From Arthrobacter_B citreus (GTDB lineage Bacteria; Actinomycetota; Actinomycetes; Actinomycetales; Micrococcaceae): a stretch of DNA of 64,000 nucleotides. The translations under genes and the position numbers were made by a program. The DNA lies in assembly GCF_042429235.1 (NCBI RefSeq), contig NZ_JBHMBA010000008.1; one strand, given 5' to 3'. How positions within the stretch are numbered: position 1 is the stretch's first letter; every line of letters starts with the position of its first letter. The notes beneath the pieces were generated by a model, which ran no database searches, was not told where the DNA came from, and saw only the letters and a list, made by a program, of their open reading frames with translations. Positions 26,322 through 34,624 of the stretch are shown piece by piece.

Positions 26322-27287
26322 ATGAGCAGCCCAGCACCGTCAGCAGTTGTACCCCCTCCTGGAATTTTGCCGCTGGCCCGGACCGCAGTGGACCGCGGAT
26401 CGGACCGGCGCGTGGCCCCGGACCTGTTCGAACAGATCCGCGAGAACCCGGGCACCCGCGTTATGTACATGGCCGGCGGCAAGGCCCTGATCAGCGACAC
26501 CGAGGTTGTGCTGGCTCCTGTTGCCGAGGCAGGTTTCGGCGACATCCCCGTGTATCTGGGCCGAACACTGGCCGACGCGCAGGAACCGGCCGGCACCGAC
26601 GTCGTGCTGGTCACGCTCGCGGAGGAGGATCCCCTGCTGGAAACCGGCGGTGCCCGGTGGGCATCGCTGCGGGAGGTCGCGGTGCTGCTCGGCGAGCTTG
26701 ACGCCGCCCTGTTCGTGCAGGCCGCGGCGGTCTCCAACTGGCACGCGGTCCACACCCACTGTCCGCGCTGCGGCGCCCCCACCGTACCGGAACAGGGCGG
26801 CTGGGTCCGCCGCTGCACCGAGGACGGAAGCCAGCATTTCCCGCGGACGGATCCGGCCATCATCGTTGCCGTTACCGACCCTGATGACCGCATCCTGTTG
26901 GGCTCCGCAGCTGCATGGAAGGGAAACCGGTACTCCACCCTGGCGGGATTCGTCGAGCCCGGGGAATCCCTGGAAGGCGCGGTGATCCGGGAAATTGCCG
27001 AGGAATCGGGCCTGGTGGTCCACTCGCCGCAGTACCTGGGATCGCAGCCCTGGCCGTTCCCGTGCTCCCTGATGCTGGGCTTCACCGCCAGGACCGAAAA
27101 CCCCTCGGCGGCCGTTCATGACGGCGTCGAAATCTCGGACGTCCGCTGGTTCACCCGCGATGAACTGCGCGACGCCGTCGGCAGCGGTGAAATCACCATC
27201 GCCAGCGGCATTTCCATTGCCCGGAACCTGATTGAGCGCTGGTACGGAGGACCGATCGCCGAACCTGAAACCGGAGACGGCGTATGA
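26322..27287 (+). CDS. nudC: NAD(+)/NADH diphosphatase (NudC)
   Basis: Nudix hydrolase cleaving NADH to NMNH and AMP. Relatives also remove NAD caps from RNA. The 321-residue protein has a zinc-ribbon remnant (CPRCGAP...RRC, with the fourth Cys apparently lost), the Nudix box at 209-231 (GFVEPGESLEG then REIAEESG), and the family signature SQPWPFPCSLML. Its stop overlaps uvrD2 by 4 bp, an arrangement also common in other actinobacteria. Confidence 0.94.
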   Translation: MSSPAPSAVVPPPGILPLARTAVDRGSDRRVAPDLFEQIRENPGTRVMYMAGGKALISDTEVVLAPVAEAGFGDIPVYLGRTLADAQEPAGTDVVLVTLAEEDPLLETGGARWASLREVAVLLGELDAALFVQAAAVSNWHAVHTHCPRCGAPTVPEQGGWVRRCTEDGSQHFPRTDPAIIVAVTDPDDRILLGSAAAWKGNRYSTLAGFVEPGESLEGAVIREIAEESGLVVHSPQYLGSQPWPFPCSLMLGFTARTENPSAAVHDGVEISDVRWFTRDELRDAVGSGEITIASGISIARNLIERWYGGPIAEPETGDGV

Positions 27288-29401
27288 GCGGGACCTCGGT
27301 CGAAGAACGGATCCTGGCCGGACTGGATGATGAGCAGCGCGAGGTGGCCACTTCACTGACCGGGCCACTGTGCGTGCTAGCGGGCGCCGGCACCGGCAAG
27401 ACCCGGGCCATCACTCACCGCATGGCCTACGGCGTCCACACCGGAGTGTACAAACCCCAGCGGGTGCTCGCCGTGACATTCACCGCCAGGGCCGCAGCGG
27501 AAATGCGCACCCGGCTGCGCGATCTCGGCGCCGGGGGAGTGCAGGCCAAGACCTTCCACGCCGCAGCTCTGAAGCAGCTGCAGTACTTCTGGCCGCAGAC
27601 CGTCGGAGGGCAGATGCCGGACCTGCTCAGCCACAAGGCGCAGTTCATCGCCGAGGCCGCGCGCCGCCTGCGGCTGTCCACCGACCGAGCCGCCATCCGT
27701 GATGTCGCGGCCGAAATCGAGTGGGCCAAGGTTTCCATGCTCACGCCCGAGAGCTATGTGTCGGCGGCCAAGGACCGCGACGCTCCCGCCGGCTTTGACC
27801 ACATTGCCATTTCGCGGATCTTCCAGGCGTATGAAGACGTCAAGGTGGACCGCAACGTCATCGACTTTGAGGACGTCCTGCTGATTACCGTGGGCATCCT
27901 GCAGGAGGACGCGCGGGTGGCCGCGACCGTGCGGGACCAGTACCGGCACTTTGTGGTGGATGAGTACCAGGACGTTTCCCCGCTCCAGCAGCGGCTTCTG
28001 GACCTGTGGCTGGGCGGACGTGACGAGCTGTGCGTGGTGGGCGACTCCAGCCAGACCATCTACTCCTTCACCGGCGCCACGTCCAAGCATCTGCTGGGCT
28101 TTCCCGCCCGGTTCCCCGAGGCTCCGATCGTGAAGCTGGTCCGGGACTACCGCTCCACGCCCCAAGTGGTGGGCCTGGCCAACCGCATCCTCGCGGCCCG
28201 CACGGCCGAGGGTGAGCGCTCGCGGTTTGCCCCGCCCTGGCCCAAACCGCTGGAGCTGATAGCCCAGCGTCCGGCCGGTCCGGAGCCGACCTTCACCGAG
28301 TGCGCCGACGACGACGCCGAGGCCGCATCGGTGGCCGAACGCATCAAGACACTGATCAAGGACGGCGTGCAGCCGGCCGAGATCGCCATCCTGTTCCGCA
28401 CCAACGGGCAGTCCCAGGCTTATGAGCAGGCCCTGACCACCGCGGGCATCGGCTATCAGCTGCGCGGCGGGGAACGGTTTTTTGCCCGGCGCGAGGTGCG
28501 GGACTCCATGGCACAGCTGCGGGCGGCATCCCGCGCTGTCGGCAACGACCCGGTGCCGCAGCTGGTCCGCGACATCCTGGTGTCCCTGGGCTACAGCCCC
28601 GAGGCGCCGGCCGGCGGCGGAGCTGTCCGGGAGAAGTGGGAGTCGCTGGCCGCTTTGGTGGCCCTGGCCGATGAGCTTCACGCCGCCCGGACGCAGGATC
28701 CCGATTCCATCTTTACCCTGATGGACTTCGTGGCCGAGCTCGACGAGCGCGCGGCATCCCAGCACGCGCCAACCGTTCAGGGCGTCACCCTGGCGTCCCT
28801 GCACTCGGCCAAGGGCCTGGAATGGGACGCGGTGTTCCTGGTGGGACTAAGCGAGGGGCTGATGCCGATTTCCTTCGCCGACACCCCGGAAGCGGTGGAT
28901 GAAGAGCGCCGCCTGCTGTACGTGGGCATCACCCGTGCCAGGGAGCACCTGCACCTGTCCTGGTCCACGGCGCGGACCCCCGGCGGCCGGGCCAACCGCA
29001 AACCGTCACGGTTCCTGGACGGACTCCGTCCGCAGACCGCCCGGGACGCGCACCGTCCGGCGGCTCCAAAGGCCGCATCCCGCCGCAAGGCCAGCGGTCC
29101 GGCAAAGTGCCGGGTGTGCGGGACGCTCCTGACAACAGGTTCTGAGCGAAAGGTGGGCCGATGCGCCGATTGTCCGGTGACCTACGAGGAAAGCACCTTT
29201 GATGCGCTGCGGGAGTGGCGCCGCGCCGCGGCTTCCGAAGCCGGCGTCCCGGCCTTCGTCGTCTTCACCGATTCCACCCTGGTTGCCATTGCCGAAGACC
29301 GTCCGCCGTCCCTGAACCGGTTGGCCACCCTTCCCGGAGTTGGGCCATCCAAGCTGGAACGCTACGGGGAAGCCGTTTTGCGGGTGCTGGCCGACAACTA
29401 G
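27284..29401 (+). CDS. uvrD2: ATP-dependent DNA helicase UvrD2
   Basis: Superfamily 1A 3'-5' helicase of 705 residues. Walker A is AGAGTGKT (33-40) and Walker B VVDEYQD (224-230). GDSSQTIYSFTGA and LHSAKGLEWDAV are later motifs. The C-terminal part has the UvrD2-specific tetracysteine (Cys609, 612, 627, 630) followed by an HRDC domain (~640-705). In mycobacteria the tetracysteine, not the HRDC domain, is needed for unwinding. The protein acts in DNA repair or replication. It is co-translated with nudC. Confidence 0.95.
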   Translation: MSGTSVEERILAGLDDEQREVATSLTGPLCVLAGAGTGKTRAITHRMAYGVHTGVYKPQRVLAVTFTARAAAEMRTRLRDLGAGGVQAKTFHAAALKQLQYFWPQTVGGQMPDLLSHKAQFIAEAARRLRLSTDRAAIRDVAAEIEWAKVSMLTPESYVSAAKDRDAPAGFDHIAISRIFQAYEDVKVDRNVIDFEDVLLITVGILQEDARVAATVRDQYRHFVVDEYQDVSPLQQRLLDLWLGGRDELCVVGDSSQTIYSFTGATSKHLLGFPARFPEAPIVKLVRDYRSTPQVVGLANRILAARTAEGERSRFAPPWPKPLELIAQRPAGPEPTFTECADDDAEAASVAERIKTLIKDGVQPAEIAILFRTNGQSQAYEQALTTAGIGYQLRGGERFFARREVRDSMAQLRAASRAVGNDPVPQLVRDILVSLGYSPEAPAGGGAVREKWESLAALVALADELHAARTQDPDSIFTLMDFVAELDERAASQHAPTVQGVTLASLHSAKGLEWDAVFLVGLSEGLMPISFADTPEAVDEERRLLYVGITRAREHLHLSWSTARTPGGRANRKPSRFLDGLRPQTARDAHRPAAPKAASRRKASGPAKCRVCGTLLTTGSERKVGRCADCPVTYEESTFDALREWRRAAASEAGVPAFVVFTDSTLVAIAEDRPPSLNRLATLPGVGPSKLERYGEAVLRVLADN

Positions 29402-29403
29402 GT

Positions 29404-29448
29404 CCGGATAACCAGGACCGGACAAACCAGGACCCCGGACAACCAGGA
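29404..29448 (+). repeat. Three imperfect tandem repeats after the uvrD2 stop
   Basis: Units CCGGATAACCAGGA, CCGGACAAACCAGGA and CCGGACAACCAGGA start two bases after the uvrD2 stop codon. They do not form a stem and have no U tract, so this is not an intrinsic terminator. Confidence 0.7.
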
Positions 29449-29478
29449 GGCCGTTAGCCTTCGCAGGGGCGGCGGCAG

Positions 29479-30540
29479 TCAGGACGCCTGTGCCGGAGAG
29501 TGCTGCTGCTGCAGCCGGCACCCGCAATCGGGATGGAACGCCAGGGTTTTCTGACCGATGTACCCGTCCGCCGCGCGCAGTGACACCACTGCGGACCAGG
29601 AGGTTGGCTGGACTACGCCGTCCAGGAAAGACAGAGCCTGCCCGGCGGCGACGCCGGCGGCAACAACCGCCCCCGATGTGTCGACTCCGCTTGGCGCTGC
29701 ATCCACGGCTTTCCTCGCCAGGGCGTCCGCAGCGGAGTACCAGGTGCTGTCGCCGTCGGCCAGCAGCCGGTCCAGGCATTCAAGGCAGGGAGTCAGCCCG
29801 GGAACAACCAGGGGGCCAACATCAACGCCGGTCTCCTGCACCGTAACCGGCAGATGCGGATGTTCGCCGGCGGGGGTCCCCGTGCTCCGGCCGGCGATGG
29901 GCGGGGCCCCGACCCAGACCCGCAGGTCCAGATGAGCCCGGGCGGTGCCCGGGGCACCGATGAGCACCTGGACCGTGGGATCCAGTCGGTAGACGTGCCG
30001 TTTCACCGCCTGGGCGCGGTGCATGCCCTGATCCGTTAACGGATACCCCGGCCCAATATCGGAGGGGAGGACAACCCCCGGGTCGGACAGCACCAGGGTT
30101 CCCACTCCCGCTCCGGCCAGCGTCAGGGCCAGGAGTGCCCCAATGCGGCCCAGGCCGTTGACTTCCACCGCGGTGCGTGACCGGCGCCGAAGCAGGGACG
30201 AACCGTTGACACGGTAGGCCGCCGAAAGGCGGGCGCTGTCAGTGGACAGGCGTTCCATACGCAGTGCCGGAACCGCCGCCTGGCCGGGGGCGGCAGCGTC
30301 CGGCCAGGGGAGCAGGACCGGGGACAGCGCCTGGGTCAGGGCGCGTACCCGCTGGGCCGGAACGTTGTGGCGGCTGCCCTCGGCTGCCTCCCGGCCGTCA
30401 TGAAGCCCTTCGCGGAGGGCAGCCAGGAAGGCTAGGTCGTTCTCTTGGAGTCCGCGGAGCACAAGGGCCTCCGGCCCCAGGCCAAACTGCCGGGCCGAAG
30501 CCGAGAGTGCCAGGACATGGAGTCCGGGATTGATCCGCAC
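29479..30540 (-). CDS. Orphan ThiF/E1-like protein
   Basis: A 353-residue protein starting at the GTG at 30540, which has GGAGG five bases upstream. A longer reading is possible but without a ribosome site. After ~130 residues of unassigned N-terminal sequence comes a Rossmann segment (VEVNGLGRIGALLALTLAGAG, split here as VEVNGLGRIG and ALLALTLAGAG) and TLVLSDPGVV, as in ThiF/MoeB E1 enzymes. Two cysteine pairs, PCLECLD and DCGCRLQ, could bind zinc. The usual SNLxRQ segment is replaced by LPSDIGPGYP, so ATP binding may be altered. Relatives work on peptides or sulfur carriers, but no such partner is encoded nearby. The function is unknown. Confidence 0.7.
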   Translation of the reverse strand: MRINPGLHVLALSASARQFGLGPEALVLRGLQENDLAFLAALREGLHDGREAAEGSRHNVPAQRVRALTQALSPVLLPWPDAAAPGQAAVPALRMERLSTDSARLSAAYRVNGSSLLRRRSRTAVEVNGLGRIGALLALTLAGAGVGTLVLSDPGVVLPSDIGPGYPLTDQGMHRAQAVKRHVYRLDPTVQVLIGAPGTARAHLDLRVWVGAPPIAGRSTGTPAGEHPHLPVTVQETGVDVGPLVVPGLTPCLECLDRLLADGDSTWYSAADALARKAVDAAPSGVDTSGAVVAAGVAAGQALSFLDGVVQPTSWSAVVSLRAADGYIGQKTLAFHPDCGCRLQQQHSPAQAS

Positions 30541-30659
30541 GGGGACCTCCCTGTTGGTAGCGGTCCGGCAGGCGGGATGGCCTGCAAAGTTATCTTGGCA
30601 CGCCCGCTCAGCCGGCCTCCCGGTTATCCACAGGGGCCGGGCCACCGTCCCGCCTCGCC

Positions 30660-30665
30660 TAGGGT
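30660..30665 (+). promoter_or_regulatory. -10 element for leaderless YgjP-type gene
   Basis: TAGGGT exactly six bases before the ATG at 30672. There is no Shine-Dalgarno. The upstream 130-bp gap also contains one TTATCCACA (30624-30632). Confidence 0.45.
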
Positions 30666-30671
30666 TAAGAC

Positions 30672-31376
30672 ATGCCTTCAGGACAAACCCGCCCCGCCAA
30701 ACACCGCCTGCAGTCCGCCCCGGCCGCGTCGTCGCCGGCTGCTGCATGGGCGGCCGGAAGGCCGGAGGTGCCGTCGGTGACCAGCACGGGGATTCCCATC
30801 GAAGTGCGGCGCTCAGCCAAGCGGCGCCGCACGGTAAACGCCGCCTTCCGGGACGGAAAAGCGGTGATCTCCATTCCGGGCCACTTCACGAAAGTGCAGG
30901 AGGCGGAATGGGTCCGGCGCATGGTGACCCGGTTGGAGCAGCGCACTGCCGCAGCGCCTCCGGCCGATCCCCGCGGCGCGGCGGATCAGCTTGCCGACCG
31001 GGCAGCGGAGCTGTCCCGGCGCTACCTAGGCGGGGTTGCCCAGCCGGTGTCGGTGCGCTGGGTGGCCAACCAGAACTCCCGCTGGGGATCCGCCACGCCC
31101 GCCCGCGGCACCATCCGGCTCTCGGACAAACTGCAGGGAATGCCGGCCTGGGTCCAGGACTATGTGCTGCTGCACGAATTGGCACATCTTATCGAGGCTT
31201 CGCACTCGGCGGCGTTCTGGCGCCTGCTGGAGCCCTATCCGCACACCGAAACCGCCAAGGCCTATCTGCAGGGAGCGGCTTTCGCGAGCTCCCGCGGGCT
31301 TGAGGGCAATATGCAGGAAGACCAGGGCGCCGAAGAGCCCGGCGGACCCGGCGGCACAACTGACGGCGGCGCGTAA
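30672..31376 (+). CDS. YgjP-type (DUF45) zinc metallohydrolase
   Basis: A 234-residue protein of the SprT/YgjP-like metallopeptidase group. The zinc site is HELAHLIEASH, with His168, Glu169, His172 and His178. SRWGSATPARGTIRLS matches the conserved strand before the active helix. About 35 N-terminal residues are Ala/Pro-rich, and the last ~30 are Gly-rich and acidic, both variable. Its substrate is not known in any relative with certainty. It stands alone between two leftward genes. Confidence 0.82.
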   Translation: MPSGQTRPAKHRLQSAPAASSPAAAWAAGRPEVPSVTSTGIPIEVRRSAKRRRTVNAAFRDGKAVISIPGHFTKVQEAEWVRRMVTRLEQRTAAAPPADPRGAADQLADRAAELSRRYLGGVAQPVSVRWVANQNSRWGSATPARGTIRLSDKLQGMPAWVQDYVLLHELAHLIEASHSAAFWRLLEPYPHTETAKAYLQGAAFASSRGLEGNMQEDQGAEEPGGPGGTTDGGA

Positions 31377-31393
31377 GGAAAGCGGAAACGCAA

Positions 31394-31425
31394 TGAGCCC
31401 GGCAGCCGAAGGGCTGCCGGGCTCA
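31394..31425. terminator. Hairpin between convergent YgjP-type and DUF2342 genes
   Basis: A perfect 14-bp stem TGAGCCCGGCAGCC/GGCTGCCGGGCTCA with a GAAG loop, placed 17 bp after one stop and 14 bp from the other. There is no real U tract on either strand, a type often seen between convergent actinobacterial genes. Confidence 0.7.
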
Positions 31426-31439
31426 AACAATGCCGGTGG

Positions 31440-32939
31440 TCAGGCCTGGGGTGTGCCGCCCTTGCCGGATCCGGCGTCTCCGCCGTCTTCCTCGGGCTTC
31501 TCTGTTTCCTGGCTGGCATCTGGCGTGTCCGCCCCGCTGCCGTCTTCCGCGTCAGACGTGCCGGCGCCGTTGTCGCCGTCGTCCTTGCCGCCGTCGTCCT
31601 CAGGCGAATCGAACCCGCCGCTCAGGAGCCGTTCGAGGGCAGCATCGACATCGGAATCGGAAGCATTCAGCAGCTCGCGCCGCTTGCTGAAGCCCTGCGG
31701 ATCATCCAGGTCCTTGGACGTGGGCATGAGGTCCGGGTGTTCCCATACGGCGTCCCGGCCCTCGATGCCGAGCTCTTCGCGGAGCTGTGACCACAGGGCG
31801 GCCGCGTCGCGGAGCCGGCGCGGACGAAGCTCCAGCCCCACCAGGGAGGAGAACGTGTGCTCGGCGGGGCCGCCGCTGGCGCGGCGGCGGCGGATCATTT
31901 CCCGCAGCGCACCGGCGGAGGGAAGGTTTGCCGTTGCCGCAGCCGTGACCTCGTCAACCCAGCCTTCCACCAGGGCCAGGGCGGTCTCGAGGCGCTCCAG
32001 GGCCGCGTCCTGCGCGGCGGTCCGCTCCGGCTGGAACACTCCGCCGGACAGGGCCTCCTGGATGGATTCCGGGTTGGAGGGGTCCAGATCCCGGGCCACT
32101 TCCTCGATCTTGGAAATATCGATGTGGATGCCGCGGGCATAGCTTTCAATGGTGCCGAAAAGATGGCTGGCCAGCCACGGAGCATGTGTGAAGAGCCGGG
32201 CGTGTGCGGCTTCCCGGACGGCCAGGTAGAGGCGGATCTCCGTTTCCGGGATGTCCAGGCCCTCGCCGAACTTCGCCACGTTTGCCGGCAGCAGGGCCAT
32301 GGTTCCGCCTGCCAGGGGGAGGCCGATGTCGGTTGAGCTGACAACTTCCTTGGAGAGGGCGCCGACGGCCTGGCCAAGCTGGATGCCGAACATGGCGCCG
32401 CCCATGTTGGCGAGCATTGAGGATGCGCCGCCCATCATGGATTTCATTTCTTCGGGCATTTGCGTGCTGATGGCGTTGGAGAGGGCCTGGGAAATGCTGA
32501 TGGCCACCGGTTCCGTCAGGCGCTTCCACGAGTCCATGGTTGCTTCCACCCATTCCGCCCGGCTCCAGGCCTTGCCCAGCGCGGAGGTGGAGGCAAAGTC
32601 CGTGACCGGGTCAAGCCACAGCTGCGCCACGTGCAGTGCCTCGTCCACTTCCCGGCCTTGTGCGGGAAGCACCGACGGATCACTGTCGCTGGCGGCAACC
32701 CGGCGGGCGTTGTCCTTGGCCAGCTGCCAATTGACCGGGCCGTCCGACGGCGCGCTGAATATGGCTTGGACCTGCTGGAAGATCATTGCCATGGCGTTGG
32801 GGTCGGATGGCAGTCCTGCTGCCTTCGCCAGTTCCTGCGGATCCATGCCGCCGGCGCCGCCTCCGCCAAAGAGTCGGGCGAGCATCTCGGAGAGCGGATC
32901 CTGGGGCGTCTCGCCGGGGTCGGAAGGGTTTGAGCTCAT
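31440..32939 (-). CDS. Zinc-dependent metalloprotease-like protein (DUF2342)
   Basis: A 499-residue actinobacterial family member with relatives next to uvrD2 in mycobacteria. The N terminus has Gly-rich FGGGGAGGMD. The core contains REAAHARLFTHAPWLASHLF, where Glu243 and His246 form a reduced metallo-motif (ExxH rather than HExxH). The C terminus is very acidic. The start at the ATG 32939 is supported by GGTGG five bases upstream. A GTG lies at 32948. Some family models are named after F420 biosynthesis, but no F420 gene is nearby. Protease activity is not proven. Confidence 0.78.
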   Translation of the reverse strand: MSSNPSDPGETPQDPLSEMLARLFGGGGAGGMDPQELAKAAGLPSDPNAMAMIFQQVQAIFSAPSDGPVNWQLAKDNARRVAASDSDPSVLPAQGREVDEALHVAQLWLDPVTDFASTSALGKAWSRAEWVEATMDSWKRLTEPVAISISQALSNAISTQMPEEMKSMMGGASSMLANMGGAMFGIQLGQAVGALSKEVVSSTDIGLPLAGGTMALLPANVAKFGEGLDIPETEIRLYLAVREAAHARLFTHAPWLASHLFGTIESYARGIHIDISKIEEVARDLDPSNPESIQEALSGGVFQPERTAAQDAALERLETALALVEGWVDEVTAAATANLPSAGALREMIRRRRASGGPAEHTFSSLVGLELRPRRLRDAAALWSQLREELGIEGRDAVWEHPDLMPTSKDLDDPQGFSKRRELLNASDSDVDAALERLLSGGFDSPEDDGGKDDGDNGAGTSDAEDGSGADTPDASQETEKPEEDGGDAGSGKGGTPQA

Positions 32940-32980
32940 GGATACCACCGGTCCTGTGGAAGATTAATGTGCATGACGCG

Positions 32981-33045
32981 GAGCATGCAGCCGCGGATAG
33001 CGGCTATGGCTGCTCCGGACCATGGCCGTATAAACGGTCCATGGT
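32981..33045. repeat. Stacked inverted repeats in the divergent DUF2342/PDZ-protease region
   Basis: Within a 294-bp non-coding region lie, in a row, GCATG/CATGC arms (32972-32988), AGCCGC-N5-GCGGCT (32989-33005), and a long near-perfect dyad ACCATGGCCGT-ATAA-ACGGTCCATGGT (33019-33045). They sit between two divergent genes, so operators are more likely than terminators. The rest of the gap shows no clear feature. Confidence 0.6.
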
Positions 33046-33233
33046 TTCCTTACGTTACCGGCAGCCCGCGGCGCCTGTCCCGTATTCGCCGATTCGTTCG
33101 CTCATGGCAAAGCGGCCACGGGACCAAACACCCGCGCGGAAAGGCACCGTGGGCGTAAGCTGAGTGGCAGTATTCGCCGTTTCAGCCTCAACTGAGCTGC
33201 CTCGGGTTCCCACCTCAGAAAAGGGTTGGCCAC

Positions 33234-34448
33234 TTGCGCCCCTCAGACCACCAGCAGGACCCGTCCGTTCCGAGCGACCCATGGAGGGGAGCACAGCCGG
33301 CACCTGAAGCGCCGCCTACGGGGCCGATGTTGTCTCCGGGGCCGGCGCCGCATGGTGGTCCTGGTGGCTTTGCCGGCGGCTCCCGCCGGGACCCGCGGTC
33401 CCGGGCGATGGTGGTTTCGGGTGCCCTGACCCTGGTGCTGGGCGCGGTTTCCCTGTTCCTGCCGTCCCCTTATGTGGTGGAATCACCCGGACCCACCTTC
33501 AACACGGTCGGAACCGTGAACCGTGACGGGGAGGAAACTCCGCTCATCGAGATTGAGGGTGCGCCCACCTATCCCACCGACGGGCAGCTTGACCTGACAA
33601 CGGTCTACGTTTCCGGCGGTCCGGGAAGGGCAATGAGTTTCCTGGAGGCAGTGGGCGCGTGGCTGAATCCCGAGGACGCCGTCGTTCCGGAGGAGTTTGT
33701 CTACCCGCGCGGCACCACCGGGGAGGACATCGACGAGCAGAATGCCGCGGCCATGACATCCTCGCAGGAGTCCGCCGTTGCGGCGGCGCTGCGAGAGCTG
33801 GATATTCCCTTCAGCGAGGACCTTGCCGTGGCGGATCTGGTGGACGGTTCCCCGGCCGCCGGGGTGCTGCAGGCCGGGGACACCCTGATCAGCGTGGACG
33901 GAACGGAAATCGACGGCATCGAAACCCTCCGCGGGAAGCTGCAGGAAGGCGGCGGAGAGCCGGTGGAGATCGAATTCCGCCGGGACGGCCAGGAACAAAC
34001 CGGGACCGTAACGCCGGCAGCCGGCGACGCGGGCGGCTACCAGCTCGGAATCTTCCTTGCCACCAGCTTCGAGTTTCCCTTTGACGTCACTATCGCCCTG
34101 GACGATGTCGGCGGTCCGTCCGCCGGGATGATGTTTGCACTGGGCATCATTGACCGGCTGACCCCTGAAGGGATGACCGGAGGCAAGCACTTCGCCGGGA
34201 CGGGCACCATCGATTCCGCGGGGAAGGTGGGACCCATCGGAGGGATTGCTCAAAAGATGGTGGGAGCATCCGACGCCGGTGCCGACTTCTTCCTCGCTCC
34301 GGCCGACAACTGCGGCGAAGTCGTCGGGAACATTCCGGAAGGGCTCGGCGTCGTACGCGTCGCCAGTCTGGACGAGGCCCGCGCCGCCGTCGATGCCCTG
34401 GCCGCCGGAACCAGTCCGTCAGAGCTGGCACAGTGCACCGCGGAATAG
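33234..34448 (+). CDS. PDZ-domain membrane protease, Lon-like (YlbL family)
   Basis: A 404-residue protein. A Pro-rich cytoplasmic N terminus (~58 residues) is followed by one membrane segment (VVSGALTLVLGAVSLFL), a PDZ domain (~195-265, LVDGSPAAGVLQAGDTLISVDG), and an S16 Lon-type peptidase domain. The dyad is Ser296 (GGPSAGMMFALG) and Lys341 (GGIAQKMVG), spaced as in Lon. The start is a TTG with AAGGG upstream. An internal ATG near the membrane segment is an alternative. Relatives in Bacillus (YlbL) degrade membrane-anchored regulators. It lies next to the UPF0182 gene, as in mycobacteria. Confidence 0.87.
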   Translation: MRPSDHQQDPSVPSDPWRGAQPAPEAPPTGPMLSPGPAPHGGPGGFAGGSRRDPRSRAMVVSGALTLVLGAVSLFLPSPYVVESPGPTFNTVGTVNRDGEETPLIEIEGAPTYPTDGQLDLTTVYVSGGPGRAMSFLEAVGAWLNPEDAVVPEEFVYPRGTTGEDIDEQNAAAMTSSQESAVAAALRELDIPFSEDLAVADLVDGSPAAGVLQAGDTLISVDGTEIDGIETLRGKLQEGGGEPVEIEFRRDGQEQTGTVTPAAGDAGGYQLGIFLATSFEFPFDVTIALDDVGGPSAGMMFALGIIDRLTPEGMTGGKHFAGTGTIDSAGKVGPIGGIAQKMVGASDAGADFFLAPADNCGEVVGNIPEGLGVVRVASLDEARAAVDALAAGTSPSELAQCTAE

Positions 34449-34459
34449 CGCACCGCCCA

Positions 34460-34471
34460 TCACGATCGTGA
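34460..34471. repeat. Perfect 12-bp palindrome
   Basis: TCACGATCGTGA, 11 bp after the PDZ-protease stop and about 150 bp before the UPF0182 start. It may be an operator for the downstream gene. Confidence 0.45.
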
Positions 34472-34624
34472 AAAGGTTTTTCAGCAGAGGCGGGGCAGGT
34501 GGCCCCGTGCACGGCATACAAGGCAGAATGAGAAATGCACGGCAACTTGCAAAGGGGACCAAAAAATGTCCTGTAATACCCGCTGCAGGCGCCGTGGACC
34601 GACGTACCGAACGATGAGGTAACA

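Noticed and set aside
30624..30632. DnaA box or replication origin
   Set aside because: One TTATCCACA only, with no cluster of further boxes and no dnaA, dnaN or rpmH nearby. Probably a chance match.
31440..32939. F420 biosynthesis gene
   Set aside because: Some family models carry that name, but no fbi or cof gene is in the window, and the protein looks like a degenerate metalloprotease.
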